In this document: in pieces, positions 24,976-33,998 of the stretch
Position numbering within the stretch: the stretch's first letter is position 1
Layout: each line of letters starts with the position of its first letter
Assembly (NCBI GenBank): GCA_900753305.1
Contig: CAADYR010000145.1
Coordinates: forward strand, 62,001 to 126,000
Source of the DNA: Lachnospiraceae bacterium
GTDB taxonomy: Bacteria; Bacillota; Clostridia; Lachnospirales; Lachnospiraceae
Direction: 5' to 3'
DNA length: 64,000 nt
Program-made: the position numbers and the translations under genes
The notes under the pieces: generated by a model
Told to the model about the DNA's origin: nothing
Databases searched by the model: none
What the model saw: the letters and a program-made list of their open reading frames with translations, nothing else

Positions 24976-26331
24976 TTATAGATATCTAAACCAGATGCTG
25001 AACATAGAAATCAGTAATACAATAATCGTTGCAGGTGCCATTGCCTTACAATATCTGCCCCATCCTACAGGATAACCTGCCTTGGCAGCTACTGAAGTAC
25101 CAACTACGTTAGCGGATGCACCAATAGGCGTCGCACTGCCGCCGATATCAGTACCCATTGCCAGTGCCCATGCAAGAACAGGAAGGGCAATACCTTCTGT
25201 CTCAGCCAGACTTCTGATAACAGGGAGCATAGTTGCTGCAAATGGAATATTGTCGATAAATGCGCTGGCTATACCCGATACCCAGATAATAATAGCGATC
25301 ATAAGTTTTGCGTTACCGCCACTTACCTTACCGATGAAAGCTGCTATTACTTCCAGAATACCAGTCTGCTCCAGACCACCTACTACGATAAAAAGTCCAA
25401 TAAAGAACAGAACTGTCTTGTAATCTACCTTCTTGAGCAGTTCTCCTGCTGATTTGCCTGCTGTGATCAGTGTAATAATTGCAATGAAAAGACCAATTGT
25501 TGCAACTGTCAAACCTGTCTGGGCATGAGATACAAGGAGTACAACTGCGAGTCCGAAAATAACACAGCTTGCAGTAAATGCTTTCTTATCTTCGATCAGA
25601 TTCTCACTGCCAGATGCTTCCAGGTTCTTAATTGCATCTGCATCACTGGTTGCCAGATCTTTTCTGAATACAAAGTAGAAATAAATAATTACCACGATCA
25701 GGGAAATCAGTCCGATCACGCCGGTATTGGTAATAAAATCCCCAAAGGAATAACCAAGGGATGTACCAATGATAATGTTAGGTGGATCTCCGCACATGGT
25801 TGATGATCCACCCAGATTAGCGCAGAATACTTCTGCCAGAATCATCGGAATCGGATCAAATTTTAATAACTGTGCCAGTTCGATCGTAACTGCTGCCAGG
25901 AATAAAATAACTGTAATACTATCAATAAACATTGCAAGAACTGCTGACATGATCATAAATGTAATAAAGATAGGAATGGTTCTGAAATGTACCAACTTTG
26001 CAATTGTCATACATAACCAGCGGAAAAATCCTGCCTTTGCCATACCTTCTACCATTACCATCATTCCCGCAATGAAAATGATTGTTGCCCAGTTGATTCC
26101 ACTTGAGCTTTCTGATGCTTCTCCTGCTTCATACCAGAAGCCTGGTGTGAAGATGGAATGGATATTCAGTGTTTCCAATGCTGCATTCATATCCTGCATG
26201 CACACACCAAATACCAGCACCAGTGTTGCCAGACCACAGCCAAGAGTCACATATTGTCTTTCGATCTTGTCTGTGATAATGAGTGCAAACATCACCAGAA
26301 AGATGATGACTGCCATTACTTGTGCTACCAT
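24976..26331 (-). CDS. NhaD/ArsB-type ion antiporter (SLC13-like permease)
   Basis: A membrane protein of about 451 residues with 10-12 spans and the two inverted halves of the ArsB/NhaD/citrate transporter family. Conserved segments are DSITVILFLAAV, CANLGGSSTMCGDPPNIIIG and the second-half FIDNIPFAATMLPV with DIGGSATPIGASANVVG. Close relatives move Na+ against H+ or expel oxyanions; the ion is not decided. The ATG at 26331 lies 12 nt after GAAAGG; the frame extends to 26400 but that part belongs to a structured leader. Its own promoter lies about 110 bp upstream. Confidence 0.88.
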   Translation of the reverse strand: MVAQVMAVIIFLVMFALIITDKIERQYVTLGCGLATLVLVFGVCMQDMNAALETLNIHSIFTPGFWYEAGEASESSSGINWATIIFIAGMMVMVEGMAKAGFFRWLCMTIAKLVHFRTIPIFITFMIMSAVLAMFIDSITVILFLAAVTIELAQLLKFDPIPMILAEVFCANLGGSSTMCGDPPNIIIGTSLGYSFGDFITNTGVIGLISLIVVIIYFYFVFRKDLATSDADAIKNLEASGSENLIEDKKAFTASCVIFGLAVVLLVSHAQTGLTVATIGLFIAIITLITAGKSAGELLKKVDYKTVLFFIGLFIVVGGLEQTGILEVIAAFIGKVSGGNAKLMIAIIIWVSGIASAFIDNIPFAATMLPVIRSLAETEGIALPVLAWALAMGTDIGGSATPIGASANVVGTSVAAKAGYPVGWGRYCKAMAPATIIVLLISMFSIWFRYL

Positions 26332-26344
26332 TTTGTTAAACTTC

Positions 26345-26430
26345 CTTTCATTTTTTTGCAGATGAAACTGTTCTGCTTTTATGTTGTAAATTGCCCCCAC
26401 AACCTACAGCATGTTGCTTCCCAATGAACA
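26345..26430 (-). promoter_or_regulatory. structured leader RNA before the antiporter
   Basis: Reading leftward from the start, complementary ends CTGTTC and GAACAG can form an outer stem around at least one inner hairpin (GTTGT/ACAAC with a G-rich loop) and possibly a CAAC/GTTG hairpin. About 70 nt are involved and the ribosome site follows. It resembles a cis-regulatory leader in shape, but no known riboswitch was recognised. Confidence 0.4.
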
Positions 26431-26436
26431 GAACCT

Positions 26437-26464
26437 ATTATAACATATTTACATAATTTGTCAT
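26437..26464 (-). promoter_or_regulatory. promoter of the antiporter gene
   Basis: On the minus strand ATGACA (26459-26464) and TATAAT (26437-26442) are 16 bp apart. Transcription would start near 26430, at the beginning of the structured leader. Confidence 0.55.
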
Positions 26465-26531
26465 TATGCAAAAAGCAAAATTTGTCGGAATAGATTAATT
26501 CTGCATCAAATGAACGCTTCATTCTCCAAAA

Positions 26532-28157
26532 TCAATACACATCCTGCACAATATATGTGGTAACAGAATTGGGAATAAGTTCTGCGTAAAATCCTTTACC
26601 ATAAGTTCCGATATCTGCTGTTTCTTTCCACTTTTCTCCTGAGGCAGTATCTCCACTGGTACGGATCACAGACACCTTATCACCCACATGGGAATAAGCG
26701 GACAGATCTACGTCCACCTTCCTGTCATTTCCTGTTACATTCGTCATGACAACGATCATTCTCTGTCCCTCACTGTCATAAGCTGCCAGAGAATGTTCAT
26801 CACCTGATATAATGGTATAACCCGGGCGGATATATCTGGTAAACTGTCCCATCGCATAATATTTCATTGTAAGGATCAACTGTTCTTCATCATGATCGGC
26901 AACTGCCAGTCCCCAGTATCCACCTGTCACATCCGGCATTCCCGTATCCACTCTGCCCTGATATCCTTCCGCACTTACATGATTATCAATTGCCTGCCAC
27001 ATAACCCATGCCGAGGGGCGTAGTTCGTTCATATCTGTAATGATTCTCTGGGCAAGCCATAATCCCGCTCCCATCTCACCGGCACTTTCTCCGGCAGTAT
27101 CTCCGCCATCTACTTCGGACATCCACAGATTCTTGCCTTCTGTTTCTGCCAGAGTCCGAAGCGCCTCACGTCTGGAACCTCCATAAGTATGCGTATCAAT
27201 TCTGTCTACCGCATCCTTTGCTTCCTGACTCAACTGCCCATAGGAAAGGATCTGCACATCAATGCTGGTTTCATCCGTTCCTGACACCTGTACATTCCCC
27301 AGACCATTTGCATCCAACGTGCTTCTAAGGGCGAGCAACATCTTTGACTGGGATTCCCCCATATCAAAATGGCATCCTTCCTGCTTCCAGCTATATGCTC
27401 CCCAATAGTCTGTATATGGTTCATTCATCGCGGAATAACTTGAAAACTCAACTCCATAAGCAGCCTTATAGTGTTCTGTCACATCTGCAATATACTGTGC
27501 AAAGGCATTGTAAGCATCCTCTTTTAAATTATTCCTGTTGGATAACTGTGCTCCCGAACTGCATCCCGAATTGGTCATAAAATACGGTGCTGAATTAGAG
27601 AATCCCTCCACAACCGCATCCTGCGTGCATACTTTTAATGCCTGCAGCAATACATTACGCTGATTGGCATCTGCATCCCAGTCATACTCCCAGTTATATG
27701 CACCTGTTGCTTCATCATAGGATGGATTCACAGCATACCCCGGCATATCCGAATCGGTTCTTGTAATATGATCATGCTCTGGATCGTCCCCTCCCCCGAT
27801 ATTGTACCGGATGATGTTCAGTCCCAGTCCCTGATTCCTGTCATAAAATGCCTGCACAGCCTGTTGTGTCAGAGTATCTGAATATCCAATTCTGTTTGCC
27901 CACCAGCAAAAACTTGTTCCCCATCCTTCAAACCTGCCATCATGAAATGTAGATACATTTGCCGGGTCGATCACTACCGTGTCATCAACCGGCTCTTTTT
28001 TATCCTCTACCGACGATTGTACCTCTTTTGACTCTTCCTCCATACTAACCTCCTGCGACTGCTGTGTCTGATCAGGCTGCTCCTGCTGTGCGCATCCGGT
28101 TAAGGTAACCACCGCTGCCACTCCGATCAATCCCAGCTTATTTCTTTGAAAATGCAA
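26532..28157 (-). CDS. secreted GH30 family glycosidase (lipoprotein)
   Basis: A 541-residue glycoside hydrolase with a lipoprotein signal (lipobox LTGC, Cys22) and a Gln/Ser/Glu-rich linker to residue 60, so it is anchored outside the membrane. The barrel starts GWGTSFCWWANR; the acid/base is in SAMNEPYTDYW and the nucleophile in LWMSEVDGGD, and a beta-sandwich closes the C-terminus. The pattern matches GH30 endo-beta-1,6-galactanase-like enzymes, pointing to plant arabinogalactan or mucin-type glycans, though specificity is inferred. The start is TTG (28157) behind AAAGGAGGGG; no better ATG exists before the signal. Confidence 0.85.
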   Translation of the reverse strand: MHFQRNKLGLIGVAAVVTLTGCAQQEQPDQTQQSQEVSMEEESKEVQSSVEDKKEPVDDTVVIDPANVSTFHDGRFEGWGTSFCWWANRIGYSDTLTQQAVQAFYDRNQGLGLNIIRYNIGGGDDPEHDHITRTDSDMPGYAVNPSYDEATGAYNWEYDWDADANQRNVLLQALKVCTQDAVVEGFSNSAPYFMTNSGCSSGAQLSNRNNLKEDAYNAFAQYIADVTEHYKAAYGVEFSSYSAMNEPYTDYWGAYSWKQEGCHFDMGESQSKMLLALRSTLDANGLGNVQVSGTDETSIDVQILSYGQLSQEAKDAVDRIDTHTYGGSRREALRTLAETEGKNLWMSEVDGGDTAGESAGEMGAGLWLAQRIITDMNELRPSAWVMWQAIDNHVSAEGYQGRVDTGMPDVTGGYWGLAVADHDEEQLILTMKYYAMGQFTRYIRPGYTIISGDEHSLAAYDSEGQRMIVVMTNVTGNDRKVDVDLSAYSHVGDKVSVIRTSGDTASGEKWKETADIGTYGKGFYAELIPNSVTTYIVQDVY

Positions 28158-28189
28158 AATAACCCCTCCTTTACCTATCTAATCTTTAT

Positions 28190-28203
28190 TTTATCATGAT
28201 AAA
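28190..28203. promoter_or_regulatory. 14-bp perfect palindrome upstream of the GH30 gene
   Basis: TTTATCA/TGATAAA forms a gapless palindrome 33 bp before the GH30 start and about 145 bp before the divergent SseB-like gene. It could be an operator; no adjacent regulator gene supports this. Confidence 0.3.
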
Positions 28204-28347
28204 GTATATATCACCACCGCAAATTCATCTCATTGCGTTTCCCCTCTATTTACTATATAATCATAAGTAATTGCGAAACAAGCATAAAGAATGGGACAAG
28301 TTTCGCAAACATCTGACAATATTATAAACGCCCAAGGAGATTATCCT

Positions 28348-28752
28348 ATGAAAGACAATGAATTACAGGAAAATGAGAAAATAGAAGAAGCAATTGCAGC
28401 CTTACAGCAGGAACCTACACAGGAAATGCTGGCTCATACTCTGACAGTAATCCGCAGACGCATGAATGAAAAAGGACAATTCGTGATCGCAGTAGAACCG
28501 CCCACAGGCGATGATCAGTTAAAGTTACAGGCAACTACAACAGATGACGGGAAGCTCTGGTGGATGGCATTTACCAGTTTCGAAGAAGAATTAAAGGGAA
28601 GCGGCAGTGTTATGTCAACCTTTATGGCAGATATCAGGCAACTCTTCACTCTGGCACTACAGGCTGATACTGTCTCAGGTATTATTCTCAATCCATGGAA
28701 CCGTACCATTATGCTGGATAAGAACCTCATTCAGATCACACTGGGACAATAG
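28348..28752 (+). CDS. SseB-like domain protein
   Basis: A soluble acidic protein of about 134 residues with an N-terminal helical segment (about 1-35) and an alpha/beta domain with the pattern of the SseB N-terminal family (GQFVIAVEPP, WWMAFTSFEEE, GIILNPW, IMLDKNLI). In E. coli SseB modulates serine-linked phenotypes, but in Clostridia the role is unknown. The ATG at 28348 is chosen because AAGGAG lies 8 nt before it; an upstream in-frame ATG at 28291 lacks a ribosome site. Monocistronic, with a strong terminator just after the stop. Confidence 0.7.
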   Translation: MKDNELQENEKIEEAIAALQQEPTQEMLAHTLTVIRRRMNEKGQFVIAVEPPTGDDQLKLQATTTDDGKLWWMAFTSFEEELKGSGSVMSTFMADIRQLFTLALQADTVSGIILNPWNRTIMLDKNLIQITLGQ

Positions 28753-28788
28753 AACAGGAGACGATGATCACCTCACCGTCTCCTGTTC
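28752..28788 (+). terminator. terminator after the SseB-like gene
   Basis: A 12-bp perfect stem (28752-28763 with 28777-28788), beginning on the last base of the stop codon, is followed by GTTTT. It also lies 35 bp beyond the leftward ABC permease stop and may serve both. Confidence 0.9.
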
Positions 28789-28823
28789 GTTTTATGTAGA
28801 TTATAACATTCGGTCAACAGCTC

Positions 28824-29978
28824 TTATGACTGCTTTTTCTTGGAAACAACATCAAAGATAACTGCTGCCAGAAGTACAAGTCCTTTTACAACCTTCTGAT
28901 AGTTGGCATCTACACCCATGATATTCATGCCAAGGTTAATAACACCCATCAGGATAGCACCAACGATAACTCCGGGTACTGTACCAATTCCGCCATAAGC
29001 AGATGCTCCACCAATGAAACAGGAACCGATCGCATCCATTTCATAGTTGGTTCCGGCTGTAGGGTTGGCTGAATTCAGTCTGGCAATTGTGATCATACCT
29101 GCTACTGCTGCCAGGAATGCCATGTTCAGATAAGCAATGAAGTAAACCTTATTTGTATTGATACCGGATAACTTTGTCGCTTTCTCATTACCACCAACTG
29201 CATAGAAATAACGTCCTGTAGTTGTCTTGGAGGTTACATATGTATAAATAAGGATAATGATAACAACCCAGATAAGAACATAGGGAATTCCTTTATGTAA
29301 TGCAAGTTTATACATGAATGCCAGAACTGCAGCACAGATCACTACCATTTTAATTACTGCACCTGTCAGATTCTCCAGTTCATAACCTTTCTTAGCTCTT
29401 TCTTTACGATTCTTTAACTGTAATAATACATATACTGCACAGGCAATAATACCAGCCAGCATACAGGTAATATTGAATCCATCACCGCCAAAGAAGTCTG
29501 GCACATAACTGTTAAAGAGTTTCAGATAACTTTCAGGCATAGGAGATATGGTAAGACCATTCAGAATGACATTGGATAATCCTCTGAATACGAACATACC
29601 TGCCAAAGTTACAATAAATGGTGGAATCTTTACATATGCGATCCAGAATCCCTGCCATGCACCGATCAGAAGTCCTACTACCAGCATGACCAGAATAGCT
29701 ACTGGTACAGACACATTCTTGTTTACCATGAGAGTTCCGCCAATAGCTCCTACAAAGCAGACAACTGAACCAACGCTCAGATCGATATTACCACCGGTCA
29801 GGATACACAGCAGCATACCGGTTGCCAGTACAAACACATACGCATTCTGTGCGATCAGGTTATTAATATTCGCTGGAAGAAGCATTTTGCCACCGGTTCC
29901 TATTGTAAATAACAAAATAACAAGGATCAGTACGAATACCATGGTGTACTTTTTGAATATTTCTTTTATATTTCCCAT
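28824..29978 (-). CDS. mmsB: sugar ABC transporter permease (MmsB/GguB type)
   Basis: The 384-residue permease has about ten membrane spans and the family motifs TGGNIDLSVGSVVCFVGA, FWIAYVKIPPFIVTLAGMFVFRG-like region and the loop SGINTNKV. The length and pattern fit the GguB/MmsB subgroup that works with ChvE-type binding proteins for several monosaccharides. The ATG at 29978 follows AGAAAGG by 13 nt; an in-frame GTG at 29987 is less family-like. It lies 25 bp after the ATPase gene and is the last gene of the transporter unit. Confidence 0.9.
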   Translation of the reverse strand: MGNIKEIFKKYTMVFVLILVILLFTIGTGGKMLLPANINNLIAQNAYVFVLATGMLLCILTGGNIDLSVGSVVCFVGAIGGTLMVNKNVSVPVAILVMLVVGLLIGAWQGFWIAYVKIPPFIVTLAGMFVFRGLSNVILNGLTISPMPESYLKLFNSYVPDFFGGDGFNITCMLAGIIACAVYVLLQLKNRKERAKKGYELENLTGAVIKMVVICAAVLAFMYKLALHKGIPYVLIWVVIIILIYTYVTSKTTTGRYFYAVGGNEKATKLSGINTNKVYFIAYLNMAFLAAVAGMITIARLNSANPTAGTNYEMDAIGSCFIGGASAYGGIGTVPGVIVGAILMGVINLGMNIMGVDANYQKVVKGLVLLAAVIFDVVSKKKQS

Positions 29979-30003
29979 ATTGATCACTATACCTTTCTTT
30001 TAT

Positions 30004-31542
30004 TCAGGCTTTTGCTGTAGATTTGATGATGCAGGACATAATCGCTTCCTGACTTGCCTCTTCTGCAGCGAGTTCTCCAACCATTCTGCCTTCATTCATA
30101 ACATAAATTCTGTCACACATACCTAATACTTCAGGCAGTTCAGAACTGATCATGATGACTGACTTGCCCTCGGCAATAAGCTGATTGATAATACAGTAGA
30201 TTTCGTATTTTGCTCCCACATCAATACCTCTTGTGGGTTCATCCAGAATCAGAATATCAGGGTTGGTAAACATCCACTTACTAAGTAATACCTTCTGTTG
30301 ATTACCACCACTTAAATTGCCTACATTCTGTTCTACGCTGGGACATTTGGTCTTGAGTTTATCCTTATACTCCACAGCGACCTGATATTCCTTATCTTTG
30401 TCGATCACACCATGCTTCGTCAGTTGCTGTAATCCGGCAAGTGTTGTATTGGTTTTGATCGGATTCATCAAAATGAGTCCATTTCCTTTACGGTCTTCTG
30501 TTACATACGCCAGTCCATGATCAATTGCATCTTTTACATGATGCAGATGCACTTCTTTCCCCTTAATATATAACTGACCGGAAATATCCGTTCCATAACT
30601 TTTGCCAAACAGACTCATGGCAAGTTCTGTTCTTCCGGCTCCCATCAGGCCTGCGATTCCTACAACTTCGCCTTTTCTGACCTGCAGTGATACATGATCT
30701 ACTACTTTACGTTCTGTATAAACAGGATGGTGTACTGTCCAATCCTTTACCTCCAGAACTACATCTCCGATCTTCTTATCAGGTCTTTTAGGGAATCTGT
30801 CGGTTAATTCTCTGCCTACCATACCCTTAATGATCCTTGCTTCGGATATATCGTCCTTTGTTTTATCAAGTGTCTCTATCGTAGCACCATCTCTGATAAC
30901 AGTGATTTTATCTGCTACATAAGAAATCTCATTTAACTTATGAGATATGATGATCGATGTCATACCTTCCTTCTTTAACTGAAGAAGCAGATCCAATAAT
31001 GCCTTGGAATCCGTTTCATTTAAGGAAGCTGTTGGCTCATCCAGAATCAGAAGTCTCGCATGCTTAGCCAGTGCTTTTGCTATTTCCACCAACTGCTGTT
31101 TTCCTACACCGATGTCCTTGATCAGTGTTCTGGATGATTCCTTTAATCCCACCTGTTCCAGCAGTTTATCTGCCATACTGTACGTTTCATTCCAATCAAT
31201 TGCCAGCTTCTTACCTCTTTCATTTCCGAGGAACATATTCTCCCCGATCGTCATATATGGAATCAGAGCCAGCTCCTGATGTATAATGACGATTCCTTTC
31301 TCTTCACTGTCATTTATTTTGGCAAAATGACATTCTTCTCCATTATAAATGATATCTCCTTCATAACTTCCATAAGGATAAATACCACTTAGTACGTTCA
31401 TCAGAGTCGATTTACCCGCACCGTTTTCTCCGACCAGCGCATGAATCTCGCCCTCTTCTACCTGCAGATTTACATGATCCAATGCCTTTACACCCGGGAA
31501 TCTTTTGGTTATATCTTTCATTTCCAACAATACCTTACCCAA
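30004..31542 (-). CDS. mmsA: sugar ABC transporter ATP-binding protein (MmsA/GguA)
   Basis: The 512-residue protein is a double ATPase. The first half has Walker A GENGAGKS and LLILDEPTAS with signature GVGKQQLVE; the second half has NLSGGNQQKV and LILDEPTRGIDVG but a degenerate Walker A (GLMGAGRTELA), as usual in monosaccharide importers. The SYEGDI insert is typical of GguA/MmsA. The start is the TTG at 31542, 7 nt after GGAGGG; an in-frame GTG at 31560 would lie inside that ribosome site region. It couples to chvE upstream across a hairpin spacer. Confidence 0.92.
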   Translation of the reverse strand: MGKVLLEMKDITKRFPGVKALDHVNLQVEEGEIHALVGENGAGKSTLMNVLSGIYPYGSYEGDIIYNGEECHFAKINDSEEKGIVIIHQELALIPYMTIGENMFLGNERGKKLAIDWNETYSMADKLLEQVGLKESSRTLIKDIGVGKQQLVEIAKALAKHARLLILDEPTASLNETDSKALLDLLLQLKKEGMTSIIISHKLNEISYVADKITVIRDGATIETLDKTKDDISEARIIKGMVGRELTDRFPKRPDKKIGDVVLEVKDWTVHHPVYTERKVVDHVSLQVRKGEVVGIAGLMGAGRTELAMSLFGKSYGTDISGQLYIKGKEVHLHHVKDAIDHGLAYVTEDRKGNGLILMNPIKTNTTLAGLQQLTKHGVIDKDKEYQVAVEYKDKLKTKCPSVEQNVGNLSGGNQQKVLLSKWMFTNPDILILDEPTRGIDVGAKYEIYCIINQLIAEGKSVIMISSELPEVLGMCDRIYVMNEGRMVGELAAEEASQEAIMSCIIKSTAKA

Positions 31543-31563
31543 TGTAGACCCTCCTTTCACAGC

Positions 31564-31593
31564 AGCCGGATACCATATAAGAGGTATCCGGCT
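31564..31593 (-). other. stem-loop between chvE and mmsA
   Basis: An 11-bp perfect GC-rich stem (31564-31574 with 31583-31593) with an 8-nt loop sits 8 bp after the chvE stop and has no T-run on the minus strand. This position is typical of hairpins that protect the abundant binding-protein mRNA or lower read-through into the ATPase gene. Confidence 0.65.
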
Positions 31594-31601
31594 CTTTGTT
31601 T

Positions 31602-32762
31602 TTACTGTAAATCTGATTCTTTATAATATCCTGAATCAACTAATAATTCCTTATAGTTATCTTTGTCTGCAAATACCGGCTCACATAAGTAGCTTGGAAC
31701 TACCAATGCACCATTATCATATGTTTCTGTATCATTTACGGGTGCTTCTTTACCCTGCATGATAGCATCTACCATCTTAACTACCTGTGTTGCCAGTGTA
31801 CGTGTATCCTTGAAGATAGACATTGACTGCTTACCTGCGATCATGTTCTTTACATTTGCCATGTCACAGTCCTGACCTGTAATAACCGGCCATTCACCTG
31901 TGTAGTTATTTTCCAGTGCATTTTCTACACCAAGTGCTGTAGAGTCATTGGAGCAAAGGACAACATCAATTGGTGTGCCATCTGCATAATAGGAAGAAAT
32001 AATTGCTTCCATACGGCCCTGTGCTGTTTCTGTAGACCAGTTAGCTGTTGCTACATCTGCGAAATCCACAGAACCGGACTTAACAACAAGTTTACCCTCG
32101 TCAATGTATGGCTGAAGAATATCCATTGCACCGCCATAGAAATATCTTGCATTGTTATCACCAGGATCGCCTGTAAAGATCTCCATATTGAAAGGTCCTG
32201 CTGCATTCTCCAGATCAAGTGCTTCTACAATGTACTCTCCCTGTTTCGTACCTACCATATAGTTATCAAAAGTAGCATAATAACTTACTGCATCTGAGTT
32301 CATCAGCAGACGATCATAAGCAATAACAGGAATTCCTGCATCTTTTGCCTGCTGTAATGGTGTTCCGAGTGATTCACCATCGATGGATGCGATTACCAGA
32401 AGCTCACAGCCATTAGAAATCATATTTTCTACCTGTGAAACCTGTGTAGAAATATCATTGCTTGCATATTCAAGATCTACTGTATAGCCTGCTGCCTCTA
32501 ACTGTTCCTTCATATTGGAACCATCCTGATTCCAACGTTGCAGATCCTTAGTTGGCATTGCAACACCGATCAGTCCACCACCTGACTTTGTTTCATCTGA
32601 TGCTGCTGCAGTTGTTTCGGCTGCATCCTTCGTTTCTGTGTTTGCCGCCGTTGTTGTTTCACTGCTGTTTCCTGATGTTTCCTGTGCTGTGCTGCCGCAT
32701 CCTGCGAGCATGGATAATACCATACCGGTTGTCAAAATCATACTAAGTACTTTCTTTTTCAT
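31602..32762 (-). CDS. chvE: ChvE-type multiple-sugar binding lipoprotein
   Basis: The 386-residue protein has a lipobox (LAGC, Cys22), a Thr/Ala/Glu-rich linker to about residue 65, and a type I periplasmic-binding fold (LIGVAMPTKDLQRW... ELLVIASIDG ... PVIAYDRLL). The family in Agrobacterium binds several monosaccharides for the Ggu transporter. The ATG at 32762 follows GGAGG by 8 nt; the codons further upstream are not needed. It is separated from the regulator genes by a terminator and has its own upstream region, so it can be expressed independently. Confidence 0.93.
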   Translation of the reverse strand: MKKKVLSMILTTGMVLSMLAGCGSTAQETSGNSSETTTAANTETKDAAETTAAASDETKSGGGLIGVAMPTKDLQRWNQDGSNMKEQLEAAGYTVDLEYASNDISTQVSQVENMISNGCELLVIASIDGESLGTPLQQAKDAGIPVIAYDRLLMNSDAVSYYATFDNYMVGTKQGEYIVEALDLENAAGPFNMEIFTGDPGDNNARYFYGGAMDILQPYIDEGKLVVKSGSVDFADVATANWSTETAQGRMEAIISSYYADGTPIDVVLCSNDSTALGVENALENNYTGEWPVITGQDCDMANVKNMIAGKQSMSIFKDTRTLATQVVKMVDAIMQGKEAPVNDTETYDNGALVVPSYLCEPVFADKDNYKELLVDSGYYKESDLQ

Positions 32763-32902
32763 GTTGAGATCCTCCATTCATTTCTACTATTGTGAAAAGT
32801 ATTCCGTACTCTTTTCTATGTCTAAACTATACCATGCGCCGAACCGCACAAACTTGCTATCATCTTGACTTTTTTATGTAAACTCTCTAGCACAAAAAAG
32901 AA

Positions 32903-32935
32903 AGCACTAGCACTTTTTTATCCAGTACTAATGCT
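32903..32935 (-). terminator. terminator after the sensor-regulator group
   Basis: An 11-bp stem with two G-U pairs (32903-32913 with 32925-32935) is followed on the minus strand by TTCTTTTTT, 20 bp after the stop of the binding lipoprotein. It separates the regulator genes from chvE. Confidence 0.8.
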
Positions 32936-32954
32936 CTCTGCAAAATAATCCTGT

Positions 32955-33986
32955 TTACTTTACATTCAAATAGACATCCTCCTTAAGATGATATCCACTG
33001 TCTATTATGACCTGATCCAGGTTCTCCTGATTTACTGTGATGGGCTCCAGTGCAATATAAGGAATTTCATAGGTTCCGTCTGATATGACCTCCTGCGTGT
33101 CGATTTCTTCTCCCTTTGCCAATGCTACTGCACTCTCTGCTGCCACCCTCGCCAGCTTCTCCACCGGCTTATATACCGTCATAAGCTGTGTTCCCTCTAC
33201 AATTCTCTGGCAGGCATCCAAATCTGCATCCTGTCCCGATACCAGTATTTCTCCTGCCATTCTTCTTTCCGCCAGATATTTTACAGCCTGTCCTGCCAGA
33301 CTGTCATTGCCACACATAATGGCATCTACATCATTAAGATATCTGTAATTGGCACTCAGATATGTATATACCTCTTCCGGTTTCCACCCTGAAGCATACA
33401 TGACATCTTTTATCTCAAGATTCTTCTCCTTTGCTACCTTTTCAAAACCATTCTGTACCGCCTCTACATTTTTATCCGTAGAAGAACCGCACATCATAAG
33501 TATACTTCCTCCATTTGGAAGCTGACCAGCAAGTCCCTGTGCCATCAGTTCTCCTACTTTCTCATTATCAAAACTGATGTAAAGATCTGCACCGGCATTG
33601 GAAATCTGCCTGTCATAAGCCAACACCTTGATTCCTGCTTTTCTGGCTTCTTTTACTACTTCGCTGAGCTTCCCGTTATCAATGGCGATAATGGCGATCA
33701 CATCCACACCCTGCTTTATAAAGTAACGTATCTGTGCGATCTGCTCATTTACATCCCCATTTGCATTCTGCACATCCACTTTTGCTCCCAGTGACTGTGC
33801 TGTTGATACAAATACATCCCTGTCCCTCTGCCAGCGTTCTATGACAAAAGAATCAAAACACATACCAATCTGTATCATATCCTCTTTCTCCTGCGCTGCG
33901 ACTGTGACCTCGTTTCGGCTGCATCCTCCTGTAAATAGCATACATCCGATCAGAAATATACATAACCCTTTTCTTCCCACTTTCAT
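32955..33986 (-). CDS. XylF-like sugar-binding lipoprotein
   Basis: The 343-residue protein has a lipobox (TGGC, Cys22) and a type I periplasmic-binding fold (IGMCFDSFVIERWQRD, VDVIAIIAID, VLAYDRQIS, MCGNDSLAGQA). It is a second binding protein, clearly distinct from ChvE in sequence and without its long linker. AGGGGG precedes the ATG. It lies 12 bp after the response regulator gene, in the regulator operon and not in the transporter unit, so it may feed the sensor or the same permease with another sugar. Confidence 0.88.
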   Translation of the reverse strand: MKVGRKGLCIFLIGCMLFTGGCSRNEVTVAAQEKEDMIQIGMCFDSFVIERWQRDRDVFVSTAQSLGAKVDVQNANGDVNEQIAQIRYFIKQGVDVIAIIAIDNGKLSEVVKEARKAGIKVLAYDRQISNAGADLYISFDNEKVGELMAQGLAGQLPNGGSILMMCGSSTDKNVEAVQNGFEKVAKEKNLEIKDVMYASGWKPEEVYTYLSANYRYLNDVDAIMCGNDSLAGQAVKYLAERRMAGEILVSGQDADLDACQRIVEGTQLMTVYKPVEKLARVAAESAVALAKGEEIDTQEVISDGTYEIPYIALEPITVNQENLDQVIIDSGYHLKEDVYLNVK

Positions 33987-33998
33987 TATATTTCCCCC

